DNA from: Bacteroidales bacterium
GTDB lineage: Bacteria > Bacteroidota > Bacteroidia > Bacteroidales > Bacteroidaceae
Direction: 5' to 3'
Assembly (NCBI GenBank): GCA_004557035.1
Contig: SFFB01000039.1
Coordinates: forward strand, 1-19,553
DNA: 19,553 nucleotides
A program made the position numbers and the translations under genes. The notes under the pieces are model-generated. The model searched no databases, had not been told where the DNA came from, and was given only the letters and a program-made list of their open reading frames with translations. This document shows, one piece after another, positions 7,709 to 14,552 of the stretch. Within the stretch, counting starts at the first letter, position 1. Every line of letters starts with the position of its first letter.

Positions 7709-8500
7709 ATGAGAGTTATCATCGAACCCGATTATGAAAAACTGTCGCAGTGGGCTGCGGAGTATGTCATCAGCAAAATCAACGCCGCTCAGCCTACCGC
7801 CGAAAAGCCTTTCGTTCTCGGTCTGCCCACAGGCTCTTCGCCCATCGGCATGTACAAGGCACTGGTCAAGGCCAACAAAGAAGGCCGCGTTTCGTTCAAA
7901 CACGTGCTCACCTTCAATATGGACGAGTATGTAGGTCTGCCCGAGTCTCACCCCGAGAGCTACCACTCTTTCATGGCCACCAATCTTTTCAACCACATTG
8001 ACTGCCCGAAAGAAAACATCCACATTCTCAACGGTAACGCCGAAGACCTCGCTGCCGAATGCGCCCACTATGAGAAGATGATTGAAGAGGCCGGCGGCAT
8101 CGACCTGTTTATCGGTGGTATCGGACCCGACGGACACATCGCCTTCAACGAACCGGGTAGCTCGCTCACCAGCCGCACACGCCAGAAGACGCTGACCACC
8201 GACACACGCGTGGCCAACTCTCGCTTCTTCGGTGGCAATCCCGACAACGTGCCCGCAACAGCCCTCACCGTAGGTGTCGGAACCGTGATGAGTGCCAAGG
8301 AAGTGCTCATCCTCTGCAACGGTCACAACAAGTCGCGCGCCCTCCAGGCTGCCATCGAAGGCCCTGTGACGCAGATGTGGACCATCTCTGTGCTCCAGAT
8401 GCACCAGCACGGCATCATCGTCTGCGACGAAGCTGCTTGCGAAGATATCAAGCACGGCACCTACAAATATTTCAAAGACATCGAAAAAGACAACATCTGA
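7709..8500 (+). CDS. nagB: Glucosamine-6-phosphate deaminase
   Basis: This encodes 263 residues, close to the E. coli enzyme (266), and aligned without gaps through the active site. The N-terminus is MRVIIEPDYEKLSQWAAEYV. GLPTGSSPIGMY (38-49) binds the phosphate. The catalytic residues fall at E. coli numbering: Asp72 (NMDEYVGL), Asp141 and His143 (GPDGHIAFNE), and Glu148. The enzyme converts glucosamine-6-phosphate to fructose-6-phosphate plus ammonia, feeding amino-sugars into glycolysis in the cytoplasm. It has its own promoter (7558-7588) and terminator (8525-8583), so it is a single-gene unit. The position after a secreted beta-galactosidase and an esterase fits use of galactose- and N-acetylglucosamine-containing glycans, although no transporter or deacetylase is in view. 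Confidence 0.97.
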   Translation: MRVIIEPDYEKLSQWAAEYVISKINAAQPTAEKPFVLGLPTGSSPIGMYKALVKANKEGRVSFKHVLTFNMDEYVGLPESHPESYHSFMATNLFNHIDCPKENIHILNGNAEDLAAECAHYEKMIEEAGGIDLFIGGIGPDGHIAFNEPGSSLTSRTRQKTLTTDTRVANSRFFGGNPDNVPATALTVGVGTVMSAKEVLILCNGHNKSRALQAAIEGPVTQMWTISVLQMHQHGIIVCDEAACEDIKHGTYKYFKDIEKDNI

Positions 8501-8524
8501 TCTTTCGCTTTGATTTGAACAGAC

Positions 8525-8583
8525 AAGCGGACTTTGCACACAGTTCATCCCTACAAACGGAAGGACGGCGGCAAAGTCCGCTT
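8525..8583 (+). terminator. Terminator of nagB
   Basis: Perfect 13-bp arms, aagcggactttgc (8525-8537) and gcaaagtccgctt (8571-8583), enclose a 33-nt loop. The run tttgtctt follows. It begins 25 nt after the nagB stop. Confidence 0.85.
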
Positions 8584-8622
8584 TTGTCTTATACGACAAA
8601 CCAGACTCATAATCAAGACGCC

Positions 8623-8937
8623 TATCCGTTTTATCTGCTAAATCCGCGGTCAGTTTTTTATTGGAACACGGATTGGACGGATTATACGGAATAATAAAAA
8701 ACACGTTATCCGTTTTATCCGTCCAATCCGTGGTCTAAAAATTGAACGCGGATTGAACGGATTATACGGAGCGATAATAAACAGGTTTATCCGTTCTATC
8801 TGCTAAATCCGCGGTCAGTTTTTTATTGGAACACGGAGTGAACGGATTATACGGAATAATAAAAAAACACGTTATCCGTTTTATCCGCTAAATCCGTGGT
8901 CTAAAAATTGAACGCGGATATTATGGATTACACGGAA
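8623..8937. repeat. Tandem repeat array: two 165-bp units, each of two related half-units
   Basis: The phrase tatccgtt(t/c)tatc(t/c)g, leading into aatccg(c/t)ggtc, occurs at about 8623, 8707, 8788 and 8872, spaced by about 82 bp. Odd and even copies differ in a consistent way, so the true period is 165 bp (8623 to 8788). Within each half, cggattatacgga is the rough complement of the next tccgttttatccg, so every half-unit boundary can fold back. The array ends about 20 nt before the ATG of the HD-domain gene and therefore covers its promoter region. Confidence 0.85.
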
Positions 8938-8957
8938 GCTTTTTACCACACACGCTT

Positions 8958-10202
8958 ATGCCCGACCAACACCTCACCATCAACGACCCCGTCTATGGTT
9001 TCATCAATGTGCCGCGTGGCCTGCTCTGCCGCGTCATTGCCCATCCGCTTTTCCAGCGTCTGGAACGCATCAGGCAGTTGGGGATGGCGCCCTTTGTCTA
9101 TCCCGGTGCCCATCACACCCGAAAGCAACACGTCATCGGCGCTTTCCATCTCACGCAGGCGGCTCTGGCCACGTTGATGCAAAAGGGACACTTCATCTTC
9201 GACTCTGAAGCCGAAGCCACCGAGGCAGCCATCTTGTTGCACGACGTGGGACACGGACCGTTTTCGCACGTGCTCGAAGGCGAGTTGGTAAAGGAAATCA
9301 GTCACGAAGAGATTTCGCTGCTTATGATGCAGGCCGTCAATCGCGACTTGCAGGGCGATTTGTCGCTGGCACTCAAAGTGTTTACGGGCGAATATCCCAA
9401 GCCTTTCCTCCACGAACTCATCAGCAGCCAGCTCGACATGGACCGCTTGGACTATCTTTGTCGCGACAGTTTCTATACGGGTGTGCGCGAGGGCAATATC
9501 GGTGCCGCGCGTATCGTCAAGACGCTCGACTTGGTCGACGAGCGTCTGGTGGTGGACTATAAAGGCATTTATTCTGTCGAAAACTATCTTATGGCCCGCC
9601 GCTTGATGTATTGGCAGGTCTATCTGCACAAGACGGCTTTGGCAGCCGAGGCGATGTTCCGGGCCATTTTGCGCCGCGCCCATCATCTTGTCTCTGCCGG
9701 TACGCCACTTTTTGCCTCGCCGGCGTTGCACTATTTCCTCTCGCGTGAAGTGTCGCGTGAAGATTTTTCCGGTGAAGACAGTGAAGCCTTGCACTATTAT
9801 GCCGCTCTCGACGACAGCGACCTGATTTGTGCCGTCAAGGTTTGGGCAACTCATCCCGACCCCGTGTTGAGCGTATTGGCTGCCGACTTCACCAACCGCC
9901 GCTTGTTCAAGTCGACCGAGGTGGAGGCAGACCGACGCGACGAGGCGCTCGATCATTATCGCTCTGCCATCAAGCAGCAGCTCTCGCTTTCTGACGAAGA
10001 CGCCGCCTATTTTGTCGACACCCAAAGCCTTTGCAACGAGATGTATTCACGCGCAGCCGAAGGCATCGGCATCTTGATGCCGTCGGGAGAGGTGCGCGAC
10101 GTGTCCGAGGTGTCCAACATCATTCGCCGCGACGGCGAACTGCCCGACGTCCAAAAGCACTACGTCATTCACCGAGCCATTGAGGGCGACAAATTCCTTT
10201 GA
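8958..10202 (+). CDS. HD-domain phosphohydrolase (dNTPase/SAMHD1-like, COG1078 type)
   Basis: This encodes 414 residues starting MPDQHLTINDPVYGFINVPR. The HD metal-site residues are in order: His58 (TRKQHVIGAFHL), His95-Asp96 (AILLHDVGHGPFSH), and Asp162 within SSQLDMDRLDYL. The block LDYLCRDSFYTGV that follows is typical of the COG1078 group. These proteins hydrolyse nucleotides, often dNTPs. The substrate here is inferred only at family level. The remaining 230 residues are mostly helical, with no second known domain that I can name. The ATG lies about 20 nt after a tandem repeat array, so its promoter must lie in or before that array. The next 300 nt downstream are gene-free, and no clear terminator was seen. 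Confidence 0.9.
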   Translation: MPDQHLTINDPVYGFINVPRGLLCRVIAHPLFQRLERIRQLGMAPFVYPGAHHTRKQHVIGAFHLTQAALATLMQKGHFIFDSEAEATEAAILLHDVGHGPFSHVLEGELVKEISHEEISLLMMQAVNRDLQGDLSLALKVFTGEYPKPFLHELISSQLDMDRLDYLCRDSFYTGVREGNIGAARIVKTLDLVDERLVVDYKGIYSVENYLMARRLMYWQVYLHKTALAAEAMFRAILRRAHHLVSAGTPLFASPALHYFLSREVSREDFSGEDSEALHYYAALDDSDLICAVKVWATHPDPVLSVLAADFTNRRLFKSTEVEADRRDEALDHYRSAIKQQLSLSDEDAAYFVDTQSLCNEMYSRAAEGIGILMPSGEVRDVSEVSNIIRRDGELPDVQKHYVIHRAIEGDKFL

Positions 10203-10230
10203 AAGAATTGATAAAAACGAACTCGCTCGT

Positions 10231-10329
10231 GATTGGCGTGATTGTAGCGTTCAGTCACAGCAATCGACATATATCCAACGACTTACAGCCCCGTGACTGT
10301 GTGATTGGGAAAAAGGCAACAATTTGGGT
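10231..10329 (+). repeat. Dispersed repeat, copy 2 (inverted relative to 981-1080)
   Basis: This is the same block as at 981-1080, in opposite orientation. It contains gcgttcagtcacagca, then ccgtgactgtgtgattggg, then aaaaaggcaa and tttgggt. The middle third is diverged between the copies. It lies in the gap between the HD-domain gene and the toxin-antitoxin operon. The following 10330-10478 bases contain a small palindrome (caagtttacttg at 10347-10358) but no recognisable gene. Confidence 0.75.
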
Positions 10330-10478
10330 GCAAGAGAGTCAGAAGACAAGTTTACTTGGATTTTGCCGAGCGTTGCAGATAATCTCAGAGAAATTTGGGG
10401 GAAGACCGCGAGTGAGAGGAAGGCGGGTATTGGAAAATTTTCGGTAAAAGATTTGCTGTTCCGACAGATTGATACTAA

Positions 10479-10506
10479 TTTTGTGTACCAATATTGGTAC
10501 ACAAAA
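10479..10506. promoter_or_regulatory. Perfect 28-bp palindrome, probable toxin-antitoxin operator
   Basis: The left half ttttgtgtaccaat (10479-10492) is the exact reverse complement of the right half (10493-10506), with no spacer. It ends 11 nt before the antitoxin ATG. YefM-YoeB complexes are known to repress their own operon by binding palindromes with TGTACA-like cores. Here each half carries TGTACC/GGTACA. Autoregulation is inferred from family and position. Confidence 0.85.
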
Positions 10507-10517
10507 GAAATCATATT

Positions 10518-10778
10518 ATGGCAATCATTCAAGTCACATCAAGAGAGTTTCGGGAAAAGCAGGCATCTATGTTCGCTCTTGCTGACAAGGGTGAGCAGGT
10601 GGTCATCAGACGAAGAGGTAAAGCCTCGTATATGCTGACACCTGTTTACGACGATGACTTTGTGCTTTCGCCGGAGGTTGAAGGACGACTCGAGGAGGGA
10701 CGCACTCAATACAAAAAAGGTAACGTCAGATCTTGCACCACAAAGGAAGAGTTGAATAACTTTCTCGAAACGCTATGA
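10518..10778 (+). CDS. Antitoxin, Phd/YefM family
   Basis: This encodes 86 residues from the ATG at 10518. An in-frame GTG at 10494 would lie inside the operator palindrome and is rejected. The N-terminal half (MAIIQVTSREFREKQASMF, then ADKGEQVVIRRRGKASYMLTPV) is the Phd/YefM fold that dimerises and binds DNA. The C-terminal half, rich in charged residues (EGRLEEGRTQYKKGN), should wrap and block the toxin. The toxin start ATG overlaps the antitoxin stop by 4 nt (ATGA), so the two are translationally coupled, as usual for this type II toxin-antitoxin class. Loss of the labile antitoxin would free the toxin. Confidence 0.93.
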   Translation: MAIIQVTSREFREKQASMFALADKGEQVVIRRRGKASYMLTPVYDDDFVLSPEVEGRLEEGRTQYKKGNVRSCTTKEELNNFLETL

Positions 10779-11053
10779 GTCTGTATACGATAGATTTTAC
10801 GCCCATAGCGATTAAGACCATATCCAAATATAAGAAGTCCAATCCTGTACAGTATAAGAAACTCGTTAAATTGCTTAATGAGTTGATGGAGCATCCGCGT
10901 ACAGGACTCGGTCACCCTGAGCCTTTAAAAGCAGGCAACTTGACAACCTATTCCAGAAGGATATCGAAGAATGACCGCCTGATTTATGATATTTATGAGG
11001 AGAAGGTGACAGTGCTGGTCTTGACTGTTGAGGGGCATTACGACGATAAATGA
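10775..11053 (+). CDS. Toxin, YoeB/Txe family mRNA interferase (RelE superfamily)
   Basis: This encodes 92 residues. The YoeB landmarks are present in order: GHPEPLKAGNLTTYSRRI, with the catalytic Glu of the PEPLK motif, then SKNDRLIYDIY with the Arg that binds RNA phosphate, and a C-terminal GHY in which His-Tyr corresponds to the His-Tyr pair ending E. coli YoeB. Three extra residues (DDK) follow that pair. YoeB cuts mRNA in the ribosomal A site, stopping translation. All active-site residues are kept and the frame is intact, so the pair is probably functional. The stop is followed by about 200 nt of gene-free DNA. The pair lies close to dispersed repeats, in line with a mobile accessory module. 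Confidence 0.93.
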   Translation: MSLYTIDFTPIAIKTISKYKKSNPVQYKKLVKLLNELMEHPRTGLGHPEPLKAGNLTTYSRRISKNDRLIYDIYEEKVTVLVLTVEGHYDDK

Positions 11054-11260
11054 TTTTTTAGGGGAGAATAATCTTGTATCAGCAGTGCCGCTTTTGCTTA
11101 TGAAAGGTTTTGGATTGTAACGCGCGGTTGTGCAGCGTTCCTTTTTCAAACTCTTCATCGCTATTCTCTTTATACCCAAACGCTTATAGACCATTTGTGT
11201 AGAGTTGTACAGTTTTACGATGGTTTGAAAAGTCGTAAGGAGTTCACTCCATAAATACAT

Positions 11261-11298
11261 AAAGACGCTTCCTCGATATCAAACGAGGAAGCGTCTTT
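11261..11298. terminator. Terminator between the toxin and ompA-family genes
   Basis: Perfect 15-bp arms (11261-11275 and 11284-11298, aaagacgcttcctcg and its complement) enclose an 8-nt loop. A and T runs on the flanks let it act in both directions. It begins 27 nt past the ompA-family stop on the minus strand, and is the first strong terminator after the toxin on the plus strand. Confidence 0.9.
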
Positions 11299-11325
11299 GT
11301 TTACTATAAATAAGCACTGCCGTCC

Positions 11326-12195
11326 TTATTCCTTGTCCGGAGCTTGGTCTATCAAGTCCATAAACTGATCGAGTTTGGGCGTGATGATGATTTGTGTGCG
11401 GCGGTTGCGCTGTTTGCCTTTCTCGGTGGTGTTGGAGGCCACGGGATTGTACTCGCCACGGCCGGCGGCAGAGAGGCGTTTGGGGTCAATGCCGTATTGG
11501 TTTTGCAAAGCCTGAACCACAGACGAGGCACGGAGGGCAGAGAGGTCCCAGTTGTTGCGGATGTTTTTCTGAGAGATGGGCACGTTGTCGGTGTTGCCTT
11601 CTACGAGCACGTCGTAGTCGCTGTAGTCTTGGATGATTTTGGCAATCTTTGAAAGCGTTTCACCGGCACGGTCGCCAATTTCATACGAACCGCTCTTATA
11701 AAGCATATTGTCGGCCAGAGAGATGTAGACCACACCTTTGAGCACCTGTACGTCCACGTCGTTCATTTCTTCGCGGGTGAGTGAGCGGGTGAGTTTGTTG
11801 GTGAGGGCCTGATTGAGTGAGTCGCTTTTGCTCTTGGCTTCGACCAACTGTTTGATGAATTTGTTGGAGGCGTTGATTTCGTCTACGAGTTTGGAGATGT
11901 TGACGTTGCCCTGCTGAATGTTGCTTTGGTAAGAGCCCTGGAGTTTGGCATAAGCCTCTTTCAGTTCTTTGTTGCGCTGTTGCTCTTCGGCCAGACGGGC
12001 GGCCAGGCTCTTGCTGTCGCTGGTGTATTCGGCAATCTTGATTTTGGCGTCGTTATAGTCGCCTTGAAGGGTGGCATGCTCGGTTTTCAGCTTGTCGTAG
12101 TCGGTTTTCAGACCCTCATACTGCTTTTTGCTCACACAGCTGCTCATAGCGAAAACCACGAGTGCTGCGGCGGCATAAGAAAGAAGTTTTCTCAT
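11326..12195 (-). CDS. OmpA-family outer-membrane lipoprotein with coiled coil
   Basis: This encodes 289 residues. Residues 1-20 are a lipoprotein signal (MRKLLSYAAAALVVFAMSSC) with Cys20 as the lipid site. Residues of about 25-130 have long heptad-like runs (KKQYEGLKTDYDKLKTEHAT, LAARLAEEQQRNKELKEAYA) that predict a coiled coil. Residues of about 150-289 are an OmpA/MotB-type peptidoglycan-binding domain, with LVEGNTDNVP, NNWDLSALRASSVVQAL and the signature GRGEYNPVASN...KQRNRRTQI. The protein probably anchors the outer membrane to peptidoglycan. There is no N-terminal barrel, so it is not a true OmpA porin. Its leader contains two octanucleotide arrays, and it ends in a strong terminator, so it is a single-gene unit. 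Confidence 0.92.
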   Translation of the reverse strand: MRKLLSYAAAALVVFAMSSCVSKKQYEGLKTDYDKLKTEHATLQGDYNDAKIKIAEYTSDSKSLAARLAEEQQRNKELKEAYAKLQGSYQSNIQQGNVNISKLVDEINASNKFIKQLVEAKSKSDSLNQALTNKLTRSLTREEMNDVDVQVLKGVVYISLADNMLYKSGSYEIGDRAGETLSKIAKIIQDYSDYDVLVEGNTDNVPISQKNIRNNWDLSALRASSVVQALQNQYGIDPKRLSAAGRGEYNPVASNTTEKGKQRNRRTQIIITPKLDQFMDLIDQAPDKE

Positions 12196-12235
12196 AGTGT
12201 TTTGTTTTATGAAGTGATTATTGTTTTGTTTTTTT

Positions 12236-12310
12236 GAGTCAAAGAGTCAAAGAGTCAAAGAGTCAAAGAGACAAAGAGTCAAAGAGACATAGAGACAAAG
12301 AGTCAAAGAG
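12236..12310. repeat. Octanucleotide array 1: nine units of GAGTCAAA type
   Basis: Nine consecutive 8-bp units run from 12236 to 12307, plus a partial gag. Six are exactly gagtcaaa, two gagacaaa and one gagacata. The first unit begins 41 nt upstream of the ompA-family ATG (12195). The array is perfectly in register, so slippage by whole units is plausible. Confidence 0.95.
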
Positions 12311-12333
12311 TAGGCTTGGCCGCGAAAACTCTC

Positions 12334-12373
12334 TTAGACTTTTAGACTCTTAGTCTTTTAGTCTTTTAGTCTT
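12334..12373. repeat. Octanucleotide array 2: five units of TTAG(A/T)CTT type, opposed to array 1
   Basis: The units are ttagactt, ttagactc, then ttagtctt three times. The unit ttagactc differs by one base from tttgactc, the complement of the array-1 unit. The two arrays therefore face each other across a 23-nt gap and can pair, with occasional mismatches, as a long hairpin in the ompA leader. Confidence 0.85.
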
Positions 12374-12381
12374 TCATTCTG

Positions 12382-12414
12382 CTAAAGTACACATTCTCAG
12401 CGTTTCGGCGGCAA
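12382..12414 (-). promoter_or_regulatory. Candidate promoter of the ompA-family gene upstream of both octamer arrays
   Basis: On the minus strand, TTG (12414-12412) and TACTTTAG (12389-12382, one mismatch to TAnnTTTG) are 22 nt apart, slightly more than the ideal 19-21. If used, both octamer arrays would be transcribed in a leader of about 180 nt. No better match was seen between the arrays and the start codon. Confidence 0.4.
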
Positions 12415-12418
12415 TTCT

Positions 12419-13357
12419 TTAAAGATTATTGTCAGTTTGTGTGGCTTTGTCTGAAGCTTTTAAGTCTTTTTGTTTGTTGATGGCCTCCACGAAGGCTTTG
12501 GGCTGGGGTGTCTCGAAACGTAGTGGCTGGCTCGTCATAGGGTGGTAGAAGTTGAGTCGGAAGGCGTGTAGTGCCAGGCGGCCTATGGGATTGTCGCCGT
12601 TGCCGTATTTGATGTCGCCACACACGGGATGGCCGATTTGCTGCATATGCACGCGTATCTGGTTTTTGCGTCCTGTTTCGAGTTTAAGTTCCACGAGACT
12701 GTGCACGCCGTCGGTCTTGAGCACACGGTAGTGGGTGACGGCATATTTTCCGCCGCCGGGGTCTTGGGGATAGGAGAGGGTGACGTAGGCTTTGTTGTCT
12801 TTGAGCCAGCTGTCGACGGTGCCTTGTTGCGGTTCGGGGGTGCCGCTGACGAGGGCCAAATAGCGGCGGTCGGTCACGATGTCGTGCCAGTTGTGTTCCA
12901 ATATCTGTTCGGCCCGGATGGTTTTGGCATAGACCAGCAGGCCAGAGGTGTCGCGGTCGAGTCGGTGCACCACATGGGCGGTGTTTTTTTGTTTCGCACG
13001 TCGCAGGTAGTCATCGAGCACACTCTTCACGCTGAAAGCGTGGTGGTTGGCCCCCATTGAGAGAATGCCGGGTGCCTTGTCCACGACGATGATGTCGCTG
13101 TCTTCATACACCAGTTTGACGAATTTGTTTTTCAGTTGCTGTGGCGGTTTGCGACGACTTATTTCCACCTGCATACCAGGAGTGAGTGGCAGGTCGTGGC
13201 GCGACTCATGGCGTCCGTCCACCAGCACGCCGCCGCCGCTGAGTATGGCCTTGGCCTTGTTGCGACTGATGCCGGAGAAAGTCTGCATAATGAAGTCGAG
13301 CAGGATGGTGGCCTGTTTGACTGTATATTGTCGTGTGGGGGTGTCGATGCGTCTCAT
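12419..13357 (-). CDS. RluA-family 23S rRNA pseudouridine synthase
   Basis: This encodes 312 residues. Residues of about 15-70 form an S4-type RNA-binding domain (IMQTFSGISRNKAKAILSGG, VLVDGR). The catalytic domain follows: VVDKAPGILSMG, then HRLDRDTSGLLVYAKT with the catalytic Asp134 in the HRLD motif. LKLETGRKNQIRVHMQQIGH, VCGDIKYG and LALHAFRLNFYHP are later family blocks. The enzyme isomerises uridine to pseudouridine in ribosomal RNA. The exact site (RluC, RluD or another) cannot be read from the sequence, so no symbol is given. The protein is complete at the family's usual length. A minus-strand neighbour, the ompA-family gene, starts 223 nt downstream behind repeat arrays, so the two are probably separate units. 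Confidence 0.93.
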   Translation of the reverse strand: MRRIDTPTRQYTVKQATILLDFIMQTFSGISRNKAKAILSGGGVLVDGRHESRHDLPLTPGMQVEISRRKPPQQLKNKFVKLVYEDSDIIVVDKAPGILSMGANHHAFSVKSVLDDYLRRAKQKNTAHVVHRLDRDTSGLLVYAKTIRAEQILEHNWHDIVTDRRYLALVSGTPEPQQGTVDSWLKDNKAYVTLSYPQDPGGGKYAVTHYRVLKTDGVHSLVELKLETGRKNQIRVHMQQIGHPVCGDIKYGNGDNPIGRLALHAFRLNFYHPMTSQPLRFETPQPKAFVEAINKQKDLKASDKATQTDNNL

Positions 13358-13432
13358 TGTTTTTTTGTAAAAGTGGGTGGGAGCATGTTAGCCGGAGCAG
13401 AGTGAAGGCTGTAGGCTTGAACGTTTTTTTGC

Positions 13433-13440
13433 TAACTTTG
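13433..13440 (+). promoter_or_regulatory. -7 box (TAACTTTG) for the folB-HAD gene
   Basis: TAACTTTG is an exact TAnnTTTG match. The nearest TTG upstream lies only 13 nt away, so the -33 element is not convincing. The leader would be about 70 nt to the ATG at 13519. Confidence 0.5.
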
Positions 13441-13518
13441 CACAGTCCCAGCGCTTAAGCTTCTCGGCTATGCCGCTCGTTGGCTCTTCTGTTTATTGAC
13501 TCAAACCTATTTGAATAT

Positions 13519-14544
13519 ATGCAACTTCAGTCTTCTGTAATCACTTTGCGCCGTTTGCGCTTTTATGCTTATCATGGTGTGATGCCGCAGGAGCGGCAAG
13601 TGGGCGGACATTATGAAGTCTCGTTGAGGCTCAGCCTTGGCTCAATTGACGACGCCGTGTTTGCTGACCAACTCCGGGCCACCGTGAATTATGCCGAGGT
13701 CTATGAAACGATCAAGGCCGTGATGGCAGTGCCTTCAGAACTGATTGAGCACGTGGCCGGCCGCATCTTGCAGGCTGTCTTTGTGCGTTTCCGCAAGGTG
13801 AAGGAGGCCGAAGTGACGGTGACGAAATCCATACCGCCTATGGGAGCTGACTGCGACGGTGTGAGTGTGACGTTGAAGGCCAAGCAGCCTTTTGCCGAAG
13901 AGTTGAAACTGCTCATTCTTGATTTTGACGGCACATTGGCACAGACGGCTCAAGGCATTGTGCGCACTATGCAGGCCACTTTCAGCCGTATGGGGTTTGT
14001 CGTTCCTGACGAGGCAGCGATATGCGCCACCATCGGTTTGCCGCTGACTGTGTCGATTGCACAACTGGCAGGTGAGGCTCACGCCGGGCAGGTGGCAGAG
14101 GCCGTGGCGCTTTATCGTCAACTGTTTGAAGAGATAGGCAATAAAGACGTGAAGGCTTATCCCGGTGTGGTGGAGACTTTGGCGGCACTGAACGACCGAG
14201 GGGTCAATCTGGCAGTGGCTACGAGCCGGGGCCATGCGTCGGTCGAGGCTTTGTGCCGGATGATAGGCATTGCACCTTATCTCTCAGCCTATGTGGCCGA
14301 AGACGATGTGAAGGAGAAGAAACCTGCGCCCGAGGCCGTCTTTGTTTTACTGGAACGTTTTGGTGTGCGGCCATCGGAGGCCGCTGTGATTGGCGATACC
14401 ACGTTTGACATTGAGATGGGTCGCCGTGCCGGTTGTCCCACTTGTGGCGTCACCTATGGCAATCAATCCCGGCAACAACTTCAGGCGGCAGGCGCCGACA
14501 CGTTGGTCGACGACTTTACCGGCGTGATGACGTTGTGGCCGTGA
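13519..14544 (+). CDS. folB: Dihydroneopterin aldolase (FolB) fused to a HAD-family phosphatase
   Basis: This encodes 341 residues from the ATG at 13519. A TTG 13 codons upstream is possible but gives an unlikely extension. Residues 1-122 are FolB: LRRLRFYAYHGVMPQERQVG with Glu25, TVNYAEVYE (Tyr58), ELIEHVAGRI, and TKSIPPMGA with catalytic Lys103. FolB splits 7,8-dihydroneopterin to 6-hydroxymethyl-dihydropterin and glycolaldehyde in folate synthesis. Residues 131-341 are a full HAD phosphatase of the phosphoglycolate-phosphatase type: LLILDFDGTL (nucleophile Asp135), AVATSRGHAS (motif II), KEKKPAPEAV (Lys268), and IGDTTFDIEMG (Asp293, Asp297). The link is under 10 residues with no Met between domains, so this is a true fusion in one frame. 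The HAD part may remove phosphate from dihydroneopterin monophosphate, or clean up another substrate. It converges with the HU-LysM gene, with 8 nt between their stops. Confidence 0.92.
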   Translation: MQLQSSVITLRRLRFYAYHGVMPQERQVGGHYEVSLRLSLGSIDDAVFADQLRATVNYAEVYETIKAVMAVPSELIEHVAGRILQAVFVRFRKVKEAEVTVTKSIPPMGADCDGVSVTLKAKQPFAEELKLLILDFDGTLAQTAQGIVRTMQATFSRMGFVVPDEAAICATIGLPLTVSIAQLAGEAHAGQVAEAVALYRQLFEEIGNKDVKAYPGVVETLAALNDRGVNLAVATSRGHASVEALCRMIGIAPYLSAYVAEDDVKEKKPAPEAVFVLLERFGVRPSEAAVIGDTTFDIEMGRRAGCPTCGVTYGNQSRQQLQAAGADTLVDDFTGVMTLWP

Positions 14545-14552
14545 GACACCGT

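Noticed and set aside
7688..8704. 338-codon minus-strand frame over nagB
   Set aside because: Antisense shadow of nagB, running through its terminator and into the repeat array.
8623..8937. CRISPR array
   Set aside because: The repeats are long and adjacent, with no unique spacers and no cas genes nearby.
8943..10025. 360-codon minus-strand frame over the HD-domain gene
   Set aside because: Antisense shadow. The plus-strand frame has the full H...HD...D metal site.
10925..11260. 111-codon minus-strand frame downstream of the toxin
   Set aside because: It overlaps the toxin gene on the opposite strand and shows no family resemblance. The part outside the toxin is too short to judge as a decayed gene.
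12236..12373. CRISPR array or coding repeat
   Set aside because: The units are 8 bp without spacers and lie between two well-defined genes. An 8-bp period is not a multiple of three.
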